Part shown: one piece after another, positions 26,989 through 34,070 of the stretch
Layout of the letters: each line of letters begins with the position of its first letter
Position numbering within the stretch: the first letter of the stretch is position 1
Origin: Gammaproteobacteria bacterium
Lineage (GTDB): Bacteria; Pseudomonadota; Gammaproteobacteria; Ga0077536
DNA length: 64,000 nt
Assembly: GCA_021773835.1 (NCBI GenBank)
Contig: JAJFJQ010000015.1
Coordinates: 95,252 to 159,251, forward strand
Direction of reading: 5' to 3'
Made by a program: the position numbers and the translations under genes
Notes under the pieces: model-generated
Told to the model about the DNA's origin: nothing
Database searches by the model: none
The model's input: only the letters and a program-made list of their open reading frames with translations

Positions 26989-27777
26989 GTGATTAAAAAA
27001 GGCTATGTGGATTGCGCCGCCGGGCAAATTCATTATCGTTTTCAGAGGGGTAGGGACAGCAATACGCCGATTGTGTGGTTGCATCAAACGGCCAGTTCCT
27101 CTGCCATGTACGAGAAGGTGTTTTCCCGTCTTACCGACTTAGGCACCCTGTATGCCTTGGATACACCGGGATTTGGCTGCAGTTTTGACCCCATTGGTAC
27201 GCCGAATATGCGCCAGTATGCCGACTGGCTTGTTGAAGCCTGCGATAATCTCGGCATCGGACAATTCCATGTCTTTGGGCACCATACGGGTGGCTGCTTG
27301 CTGGCTGAGATGGCCGTCGCACACCCTGAACGGGTGAAGAGCGCCATGATGATAGGGCCCGTGCCCTTAACGGCCGAAGAACGCGAGAGTTGGCGTGGGC
27401 ATTTCCCGACACCATTGTCGCCCACTGCGGACGGCGCTTACTTAAAGCAGACTTGGGATTCCCTGGTCGAGGGTGCCAGTCACGATCTTGAATTACATCA
27501 TCGTGAAGCGTTGGACACCTTGCGGGCCTACATGGGAAGGTTTAATACCTATAACGCCGTATGGGATCAGGACTTTGTGGCGCTATACGAAAAGATCGCC
27601 TGTCCGATACTGATCATGTGCTCGGAAGACGACGTACTGTGGCCGTACTTTGAGCGTGCGCAAACACTGCGGCCAGATGCTGTTGCGGCGACTATAGGGG
27701 GCGCGAACTTCGAGCCGGATTTAGATCCCGATGGGGTGAGCGAGAACGTCAGGAAGTTCTTGGCGAGCATTGTATAA
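26989..27777 (+). CDS. Alpha/beta-hydrolase-fold protein with non-canonical triad
   Basis: A 262-residue alpha/beta-hydrolase. The fold is clear (IVWLHQTASSSAMYEKVF oxyanion segment; ALDTPGFGCS; nucleophile elbow). The elbow reads GHHTG at residues 97-101, so the nucleophile position 99 is His, not Ser. The acid is retained (CSEDD, 214/215), but the usual catalytic His position reads GGANFEPD with Asn at 240. A normal serine-esterase mechanism is therefore unlikely; non-hydrolytic members of this fold (for example cofactor-free dioxygenases and some lyases) are known. GTG start. Divergent from the methyltransferase and upstream of the Rieske oxygenase. Confidence 0.75.
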   Translation: MIKKGYVDCAAGQIHYRFQRGRDSNTPIVWLHQTASSSAMYEKVFSRLTDLGTLYALDTPGFGCSFDPIGTPNMRQYADWLVEACDNLGIGQFHVFGHHTGGCLLAEMAVAHPERVKSAMMIGPVPLTAEERESWRGHFPTPLSPTADGAYLKQTWDSLVEGASHDLELHHREALDTLRAYMGRFNTYNAVWDQDFVALYEKIACPILIMCSEDDVLWPYFERAQTLRPDAVAATIGGANFEPDLDPDGVSENVRKFLASIV

Positions 27778-27870
27778 GATCGTTCTAGGCTCGGACCTAA
27801 CTTCACCACCTATTAAAATTTATACACAATCTAAATTTCACCTACGTGTAGCACTATTCTGAGGTTGAAA

Positions 27871-29094
27871 ATGGACGACAAAGTAAAAGATACCGAGGCA
27901 AAGCGTCATCGCTGGTTAGAACGCTGTCCTGAAATGGGCACTGAGCCAGTTCCTGTTGCTCGTGTCACTGATCCGAATTATTTCGAAAAAGAACGAGAGA
28001 AAATCTTCAAGCGCGCCTGGTTACATGTGGGAAGAGTGAACGAAATCCCTAATAAGGGTGACTGGTTTGTTCAAGATGTTGTCGTTGCTGGCACCTCGCT
28101 CATTATTGTGCGTGGTCAAGATGATGTGGTACGCGCCTTTCACAATATCTGTCGCCATCGAGGCAGCAAACTCGCGCTAGAAAAAAAGGGCACTAGTACA
28201 GGGATGCTGAGTTGCCACTTTCATGGATGGACATACAATACTGAAGGAAAACTGTCTTACATACCCGATGAAGAAAAATACTACGAGCCCCTATGTGGTA
28301 AACAAAACTTACTACCAGTCGCATGTGATACCTGGGAAGGCTTCATCTTTATTAATCTCGATCCCGAACCAAAAGAAACTTTACTTGAATTTTTGGGACC
28401 GGCCGCAGATAGATTCGAAGGTTATCCCTTCGATACCAATCCTACCGAGCTAATTTATCGCGGTGACATAAAAGCCAACTGGAAGTTGGTGATGGACGCA
28501 CAGGCTGAAGCGATTCACGCCGCGTTTTTGCACGTAAATCCGTGGCCTGGCCTATTTTCTGGCGGTGATAGCCCATTCGCGAAATACCTAGATATTAGTT
28601 TTTATGGCCAGCATAGTAGCTACACTCTGGCTGCAGGTACTGAATACGAGCCGACGGAAGTTGAGGCCTTGGCATTATCAATGGGGCCATCTGTCTCATC
28701 ATCAGGTGATGACGCCATTCAAACTTGTAAAAAACTTAATCCAAGCAATGATCCCAACTGGATATTTGATAGTTTAGTTTTGTTTCCAAACTTTATTATC
28801 TATTGTTTTGGAGGGGTCTTTCACACGCATCAGTTCTGGCCGCTTGATCATAAAACAACCACCTGGGATTTGCGTATGCATTTACCAGCAGCGACAAAAG
28901 CATCAGAATTATTTTCCCAAGAATTTGCGAAAATATTTCTACGCGATCCGTTTCTGGAAGATGGCGTTATAAACGAAGAAATGCAGAAAGCGATGGAATC
29001 TGGCGCCATGTCGCACTTCTACATGCAAGACGATGAGGCCTTAATACGCCATTGCTATTGGGTCGCTCATAACGCTGTCATGGCCGAAGATTAA
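27871..29094 (+). CDS. Rieske non-haem iron oxygenase, alpha subunit
   Basis: A 407-residue oxygenase. The Rieske domain ligands are C94, H96 (CRHRGSKL) and C115, H118 (CHFHGW). The mononuclear iron site is in MDAQAEAIHAAFLH, with bridging D209 and ligands H216 and H221; the third carboxylate ligand lies further on. The start ATG has GAGG 6 bp ahead, which favours it over the in-frame TTG at 27865. No ferredoxin reductase is adjacent; the Rieske ferredoxin at 20.2 kb could serve. GC content is visibly lower here than in the flanks, suggesting a separate origin. It overlaps the next gene by 1 bp. Confidence 0.9.
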   Translation: MDDKVKDTEAKRHRWLERCPEMGTEPVPVARVTDPNYFEKEREKIFKRAWLHVGRVNEIPNKGDWFVQDVVVAGTSLIIVRGQDDVVRAFHNICRHRGSKLALEKKGTSTGMLSCHFHGWTYNTEGKLSYIPDEEKYYEPLCGKQNLLPVACDTWEGFIFINLDPEPKETLLEFLGPAADRFEGYPFDTNPTELIYRGDIKANWKLVMDAQAEAIHAAFLHVNPWPGLFSGGDSPFAKYLDISFYGQHSSYTLAAGTEYEPTEVEALALSMGPSVSSSGDDAIQTCKKLNPSNDPNWIFDSLVLFPNFIIYCFGGVFHTHQFWPLDHKTTTWDLRMHLPAATKASELFSQEFAKIFLRDPFLEDGVINEEMQKAMESGAMSHFYMQDDEALIRHCYWVAHNAVMAED

Positions 29095-29420
29095 TGATGA
29101 ACACATTACCCAAACAGTTTGCCGAACTTGAGATACTAAGTGACTGGGCTGGCGCTAGTGAACAAGAAAGAGTGGAACGTCGTCGTAGTTCCAGTCCTGA
29201 AGAATTGAGGTCATTTTATGACCTCATGAAACCACAACTAGAAGCTGCCCTAAAGTACCTTGATGACTTTCCACTGGATGACATGCCAGCCCCTGAGGAA
29301 AAATTACTTCACTTAACACTAACGATGGTAGAAGTCGCCTTCGCCGTTGAAAAATATGATGCTGTCGGGGTTGTGCCGCTTGGGATCCCGCCTCAACAAT
29401 TTGGACCGGTCCGGAAATAA
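29094..29420 (+). CDS. Small acidic helical protein coupled to the Rieske oxygenase
   Basis: A 108-residue protein starting at ATG within the oxygenase stop codon (TAATG), so it is translationally coupled. Predicted helical, acidic, without metal motifs (KPQLEAALKYLDDFPLDDM, then EKLLHLTLTMVEVAFAVEKYD). It is too small for a typical beta subunit (about 160-180 residues) and lacks that fold's pattern. It may be a tiny accessory subunit of the oxygenase; function unknown. Repeat copy C starts directly after its stop codon. Confidence 0.65.
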   Translation: MMNTLPKQFAELEILSDWAGASEQERVERRRSSSPEELRSFYDLMKPQLEAALKYLDDFPLDDMPAPEEKLLHLTLTMVEVAFAVEKYDAVGVVPLGIPPQQFGPVRK

Positions 29421-29886
29421 AGGGGATCGGAGTTAATTACGATACTTCAACGGTTAGTGAACAAAACGTAACTGTTCGATTTTGATGCGTTCTCTTCACA
29501 CGCGCCGCCTATATTTTCAAAAGACACACCGTACTCGGCGACTGTGTATCATACCCCTGGATGATCACTTATTCGTTTCACAACACGGCGCGAAGTACCC
29601 ACAACGTGTTAGCGCAACACCGTCGCCATTTTGCCCCTTTACTTTAGTTGCTATGTTCCTGCCTATACGTGTGTGCTATTAGTAACTGCGCCGTCGATTC
29701 CCATAATGTACCCCGACCCCATTTTTATACCCGTTGCATAATGTGGCGCGGGACATTCACAACGTATTTGCGCAACATCGCCGCCATTCCGCTTCCTCAC
29801 TGTAGCCGCTATGTTCTCATCTGTATGTGCCTGCTATTGGTTACAGCACTGCCGGATCTTATAATGTACTCCGACCCCATTTTTAT
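29421..29886. repeat. Terminal-inverted-repeat element, copy C, with duplicated right half
   Basis: The left end GGGGATCGGAGTTAATT is at 29422. Right ends occur twice: GTACCCCGACCCC at 29708 and GTACTCCGACCCC at 29866, each followed by ATTTTTA. The roughly 150 bp before each right end are similar (ACAACGTGTTAGCGCAACA against ACAACGTATTTGCGCAACA; TGCTATTAGTAACTGC against TGCTATTGGTTACAGC), showing a tandem duplication of the right half. No gene inside. Confidence 0.72.
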
Positions 29887-29904
29887 TCTGTTTTGATTGG
29901 TGAC

Positions 29905-30633
29905 ATGATCGGCCCGCCACACGCGAAAGCCCTAAATCGGCGTTGTATCTTGACCCGTAGCTTGATTTTGCTCGCGTTGATAGCGGGAAACGCCCAAGCG
30001 TACGCGAGCCAAGATTGGCATACCTGGGGTGCGATCGTCGCGAGTGGGAAGATCAGCGAGCAATCGTCGACATTGCGATTCTGGCTGGAAGGTCAGGGCC
30101 GGTTTAATGATGACAGTTCGCGATTTAATCAAGGCATAGTACGCACAGCACTCGGTAAAGTCGTCGCACCGCGAACAGCACTCTGGGCGGGCTATGCGTT
30201 CATCCCAAATAACCCACCTGGCCGAGGTGACACGATCGTCGAACATCGTGCATGGCAGCAACTCACATGGTCAACCGGTTCATTGTTGCCCGGATTTACG
30301 TTAGCGACACGAACTCGCTTGGAACAACGGACGATAGAGGGGACAGACGATACTGGCTGGCGATTCCGTCAACTCGCGAAACTGACGTGGCCAATCGCGG
30401 CCAGTGAATGGCTTTATCTTTCGCTCTGGGATGAAATATTCCTTAATTTCAATGATACCGACTGGGGCGCCGACGGTGGCCTCGATCAGAATCGGTTATT
30501 CGGCGGTATTGGCATCAATCTTTCAGCCAATGCGAAAACTGAAATCGGTTATCTACACCAGTTCGTTCGACGCGCTGGCCGTAGCGATCAACAAAATCAT
30601 ATTCTTTCCCTCACAGTCCTGCTGAGTTATTAA
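29905..30633 (+). CDS. DUF2490-type outer-membrane-like protein
   Basis: A 242-residue protein. After a signal peptide (RCILTRSLILLALIAGNAQA, cleaved before YASQDWHTWG) the mature part is made of amphipathic beta strands with frequent aromatic residues (RFWLEGQGRFNDDSS, AGYAFIPN, SEWLYLSLWDEIFLNFND) and ends in LSLTVLLSY, an outer-membrane-barrel-like C-terminus ending in an aromatic. This is the pattern of DUF2490 proteins, whose role is unknown. The frame opens earlier inside repeat copy C; the ATG used lies just after the element. Repeat copy D starts 7 bp after the stop. Confidence 0.7.
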   Translation: MIGPPHAKALNRRCILTRSLILLALIAGNAQAYASQDWHTWGAIVASGKISEQSSTLRFWLEGQGRFNDDSSRFNQGIVRTALGKVVAPRTALWAGYAFIPNNPPGRGDTIVEHRAWQQLTWSTGSLLPGFTLATRTRLEQRTIEGTDDTGWRFRQLAKLTWPIAASEWLYLSLWDEIFLNFNDTDWGADGGLDQNRLFGGIGINLSANAKTEIGYLHQFVRRAGRSDQQNHILSLTVLLSY

Positions 30634-30640
30634 CAATTAT

Positions 30641-30969
30641 TGGGGTCGGAGTTAATTCCCAAGCTTTGATGGTTAATGACAATAAGGTTGTTATGCAATT
30701 GGAAGCCGTTTGCTTCGCATCTGTGATCTAGACCTACAAGAGGCACGCGATACGCGATGGTGGTGTAAATAGTTGCTCGACAAGCATGTGCCCGCTACGC
30801 AACGTGATATGAGACACCTGTGGTGTATTGATGCGGCTTCCTCGATATTTTAATTCCGCAATGCTGTCGTTAGTTTCTTGCTAACTTGAACGTACTGTCA
30901 GCGATAGAATTGTCTAGCCTCGTAATGTTCTCCGTCTCCTTTTTTTACTCCGACCCCATTTTTACTCCC
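30641..30969. repeat. Terminal-inverted-repeat element, copy D
   Basis: Left end TGGGGTCGGAGTTAATT, right end TTACTCCGACCCCATTTTTA at 30945-30964, with a degenerate second right end just before it (GTTCTCCGTCTCC near 30927). Like copy A it fills the space between two convergent genes, and the minus-strand gene ends inside the element. Confidence 0.75.
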
Positions 30970-32015
30970 ACAAATTCGCGCAACACGGCACTCCACGCCT
31001 GCGCAAGGTTGACGCGGTCATAACCGCCGCCGCCAAAGGCCATGATCCGACCCTTGGCAAATTTGTCCGCTAGCGCCACTAAGCGCCGCGCCGCGTGGGC
31101 ATGCACCGCAGGTGAATATCGAAGCTGTGCCAGTGGGTCATTATTAAGGCCATCCGCCCCACATTGAAAGATAAAAAATTCCGGTTGGAACGCTTCAAAA
31201 TGGGCCTCGACCTGTGGCCATGCCTGCATAAACTCGACGTCGGACGAATAAGGTGCCAGCTCGATGTTGAGTTTCGTACCTTGCGCCGCGCCCATACCGG
31301 TCTCGTGCGGTCTGCCAGTACCGGGGTAAAGCGTCCGCGCGTCTTGGTGAATATCCGCGAAGATCAGCTCGGGGTCGTCTTCGAACGCGTAGAACACACC
31401 GTCGCCGTGATGCACATCGATGTCGACGTAACCGACACGCATAACGCCGTAGTTTTCGCGTAGGGTTTCGATCACGACGCCGAGATCATTGAACACGCAA
31501 AATCCCGCAGCGTGATCCCGGGCCGCGTGATGCAAGCCCCCAATGGGTTGAAAGCTGCGCAGGGGTTGGTCGGTCATGACTCGCTCCAAACCGTCGAGCG
31601 CCGCACCCACAACATGCGCTGAGGTGCGATAGACATCTGGGAATACCGGCGTGTCACCGCCGTCGAGCAGGTCGATACCGCGTTCCTCCGCTGTAGACAC
31701 CGATTCGATGTAATCACTGTCATGAAACCGCGCTAATTCCGCTCGCGTAGCCAAGCGCGAGCCTTGCTTAATAGTCCACCCGACTAGGCCAAGCTTCTCA
31801 GCCTCGCGCAAGAACGCGCCTTGACGATCAATACCCAACGGATGTCCGTCAGGGAAACCGTAAGCCGCCAAAGCGTCGTCTACATATAGGTGCACACTGA
31901 TATCCCCCGCTTGTGCGGCGCGGATCGGGGCGGGAAGGTAACTGAGCAGTACGCTCGCCGCTGACATCTGCAACAGAGCGCGCCGGGTGGTATCGAGTTC
32001 TTGCGTGCGCATCAT
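30945..32015 (-). CDS. Histone-deacetylase-family (AcuC-like) protein with Tat-type signal
   Basis: About 356 residues. The zinc-dependent deacylase signature is present: HHAARDHAAGFCVFND, VGYVDIDVHHGDG (Asp and His ligands), FQCGADGL (second Asp) and FGGGGYD. Bacterial members deacetylate acetoin-pathway enzymes or polyamines. The N-terminus carries TTRRALLQMSAASVLLSYLP, a twin-arginine-like signal followed by a possible AQA cleavage site, which would put this enzyme in the periplasm. The frame opens at TTG 32054; ATG 32015 is used because an AAGGAG lies upstream. The last residues VKMGSE and the stop codon come from the edge of repeat copy D, so the native C-terminus has probably been replaced. 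Confidence 0.83.
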   Translation of the reverse strand: MMRTQELDTTRRALLQMSAASVLLSYLPAPIRAAQAGDISVHLYVDDALAAYGFPDGHPLGIDRQGAFLREAEKLGLVGWTIKQGSRLATRAELARFHDSDYIESVSTAEERGIDLLDGGDTPVFPDVYRTSAHVVGAALDGLERVMTDQPLRSFQPIGGLHHAARDHAAGFCVFNDLGVVIETLRENYGVMRVGYVDIDVHHGDGVFYAFEDDPELIFADIHQDARTLYPGTGRPHETGMGAAQGTKLNIELAPYSSDVEFMQAWPQVEAHFEAFQPEFFIFQCGADGLNNDPLAQLRYSPAVHAHAARRLVALADKFAKGRIMAFGGGGYDRVNLAQAWSAVLREFVGVKMGSE

Positions 32016-32171
32016 CCCCGCGGGTAGCGTCTCCTTCTTAATTTTCCGGTGCAAGGAAATTTGATACGTTGCCCGATTCCGAGCGTGCTAAAAATACTCC
32101 GTATGTGGCCCCTGCTTCCCATCGAATCCTTTCTGCCAACTTGATATTTCGATTCAGCCTACTTGAACAGC

Positions 32172-32197
32172 AAAAAAGCCCCAAATGGGGCCTTTTC
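32172..32197 (-). terminator. Intrinsic terminator of a lost tRNA-Ser gene
   Basis: GCCCC-AAAT-GGGGC hairpin; read on the minus strand it follows the tRNA 3' fragment and ends in a run of T (AAAAAA on the plus strand). It lies directly downstream of the tRNA-Ser 3' tip, which suits the original tRNA terminator. Confidence 0.6.
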
Positions 32198-32201
32198 AAT
32201 T

Positions 32202-32215
32202 TGGCGGAGAGGGAG
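32202..32215 (-). other. tRNA-Ser 3'-end fragment 1 (14 nt)
   Basis: TGGCGGAGAGGGAG is the reverse complement of CTCCCTCTCCGCCA, the acceptor 3' strand and CCA end of a bacterial tRNA-Ser. Homology stops there. The adjacent terminator hairpin suggests this is the original tRNA locus, with the rest displaced by insertions. Confidence 0.5.
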
Positions 32216-32606
32216 TCTGCTCCTGGTGCCTATAAGTCATTGTAATAAGTAAATATTGGAATAATTACTTTCTCGTTCCCATACCTTGTCCCATACCGAA
32301 CGCTAGACTGCCCGCGAATAAGAGCGCGACATTAACGCATAGAAAAATATTTTCCATCGGAGCCGGTCCCGGACTCATGCCGTCAACTGCAGCAAGTTAT
32401 CAATTGAGGAACGATTCGTTCAGATCGCGTCCAAAATCCGGATCTAGGCCGGCCACGTCTGGATACGAACTGTCTCGTGTACAGGGGCCTTGAGGGTTCT
32501 GTTAGCGCGATGGTGCGTCCGGCGCAGAAAGATATGTTCAGAGACGATAGTCGATAAGCAAGATTCCATTCGTCTCAAACACTAGGTCTAGCTTACAGCG
32601 GATTCA
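32216..32606. other. Intergenic stretch, nothing recognised
   Basis: About 390 bp between the tRNA fragment and the small membrane protein gene. No gene or repeat-family member is seen. Together with 32055-32171 it forms a gene-poor gap upstream of the HDAC gene. Confidence 0.4.
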
Positions 32607-32831
32607 TTACGGGGATTGCGATATCAAAAATAGATAGAATATTCCAACATTTGAAATCGCCAGCGAAATAAACAGCTCCCGCCAAGATATGACCTCCGTT
32701 TTAAAGGCAGCCGATAATATCCATCCGATTAATGAAACGACAGTAATACCGACAACAAGCCATATTATTCCCGAATCATTCAAAATTGATGCGTTTAAGT
32801 ATCCCATCGTTTTGATGCCTGCGAGAAACAT
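32607..32831 (-). CDS. Small two-helix membrane protein
   Basis: A 74-residue frame (66 if it starts at ATG 32807) with two clear hydrophobic helices (IIWLVVGITVVSLIGWIL, then LFISLAISNVGIFYLFLI) joined by a short polar loop. No family is recognised. The start is unresolved. Copy E of the repeat lies just upstream. Confidence 0.42.
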   Translation of the reverse strand: MFLAGIKTMGYLNASILNDSGIIWLVVGITVVSLIGWILSAAFKTEVISWRELFISLAISNVGIFYLFLISQSP

Positions 32832-32865
32832 CAGACTGCCCAGAATTGTTAAGGCACTCTTTTAT

Positions 32866-33095
32866 AAATGGGGTCGGAGTTAATTACGATACCTCGAAGG
32901 GTCATATTCAATATGTCGCTGTGCGTATTACAGTCGTCCCGTTCCCACGCGAGATCTAGATGTTCAAAACACACGCCAAACTCGTCGGCGCAAATACGTG
33001 CATGTCCTACTCTTTCTGACGTATAGCGATATTTTGCAGTTGAATTGATTTCCATCGAGCTAACACGGACCACAGCGACACTGCCGGAGGCGAAA
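32866..33095. repeat. Terminal-inverted-repeat element, copy E (right end lost)
   Basis: Begins AAATGGGGTCGGAGTTAATT and then follows the interior of copies A and C (ACGATAC, CACGCGAGATCTAGATGTTCAAAA, ACTCGTCGGCGCAAAT) until about CACTGCCGGAG, where homology ends without the CCGACCCCATTTT right end. The remaining bases to 33236 show nothing else. Confidence 0.62.
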
Positions 33096-33236
33096 GGGCC
33101 GGAGTCGTTGGATATCGAAGGCTCGGGGCCCTTGATCCGGTGCGAGCCACACCACTATCGTAATGTTTTAGATGGCGAGATGATTGTCCTGTACGCAGTG
33201 ACCGCGCCGACATACTGATCAAGGATTTATCACCTC

Positions 33237-33545
33237 ATGAAAGTAGACTCACGAATCACCTGGGACTTAAATAATGCTGGTGCCGAGGCCCGCGCACTTG
33301 AGGAATTGGGTTATACGGGACTGAAATCAATCGAGACCGCCCATGATCCGTTCCTACCGTTACTCGTCGCTGCGCAAACGACGTCTTCGGTGGAATTGAT
33401 CACCGGCATTGCCGTTGCCCGATCGCCCATGAACCTCGCGCAACTAGGTCACGATCTCAACGCAGCTTCCAACGGGCGATTTGTCCTTGGTTTAGGCTCG
33501 CAGATCCGGCCCCATATCACGAAGCGTTTCTCGATGCCGTGCTGA
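33237..33545 (+). pseudogene. N-terminal fragment of an F420-type LLM oxidoreductase
   Basis: 102 codons reading KVDSRITWDLNNAGAEARAL, ending GLGSQIRPHITKRFSMPC. This is the first third of a luciferase-like F420-dependent oxidoreductase (the family is about 330 residues; KRFSMPW is normally followed by the rest of the barrel). It stops two bases before the GGGGACACTGATAAG end of a RAYT-type element, and the remainder of the gene is not found beyond that element. The gene was evidently truncated by insertion plus deletion. Confidence 0.7.
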
Positions 33546-33548
33546 ACT

Positions 33549-34002
33549 GGGGACACTGATAAGTTAACCAACTAAGCGTCGGCAAACAGTTTACCGAGGT
33601 TCAATCCGAATACCTCACAATACGCTCGCCTGCGCTGACGAGACTTTGCGGCCCCAGCTTGGCTCAAGTTCTTCGCTTCAACAATTTACAATTGCGAAAG
33701 ACCAAGTTCATTCGTTCCCATCTAATGTCCTTTGTCCGGTGCCGACCTGAAATAGCAGATGAGAGTAGGTCGACACCACAACCCGAGCAATGCACACTAT
33801 CGATGGCTTTTCTAATCCTGCTTCTAAACAGATCAAAATTCGTTTTGTCCGCAATGCTTTCATAAATATAGCGACGCTCTGATCCGCGACCCTTGACATG
33901 GTAACAATCCTCGCCAATATGCAATCGTCCTCGTCTCGGCATCCTTGCCTCCTCAATTGCGTTGGTCTCACGCGCTTAGTTGATTAACTTATCACTGTCC
34001 CC
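33549..34002. mobile_element. RAYT-type (REP-associated Y1 transposase) element remnant
   Basis: The left end GGGGACACTGATAAGTTAAC and right end GTTGATTAACTTATCACTG followed by TCCCC are inverted copies of about 27 bp with few changes. Inside, on the minus strand, is a decayed transposase gene. The same end recurs at 36584 and 40615, showing a family. Confidence 0.72.
33664..33942 (-). pseudogene. Decayed RAYT (Y1/HUH-type) transposase
   Basis: Opens MPRRGRLHIGEDCYHVKGRG, typical of REP-associated tyrosine transposases. The frame then shifts; a parallel minus-strand frame (33708-33971) continues with VCIARVVVSTYSHLLFQVGTG, where active enzymes read a HYH-type HUH motif before LL. Here it is degraded to TYSHLL. 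The catalytic Tyr region is missing. Non-functional. Confidence 0.65.
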
Positions 34003-34070
34003 TATCCCATAACCCCCTGTCCCGTAACCGCCTATTTTCAGTAGCAGCCACCGACAAGTATTGTCTGGCG

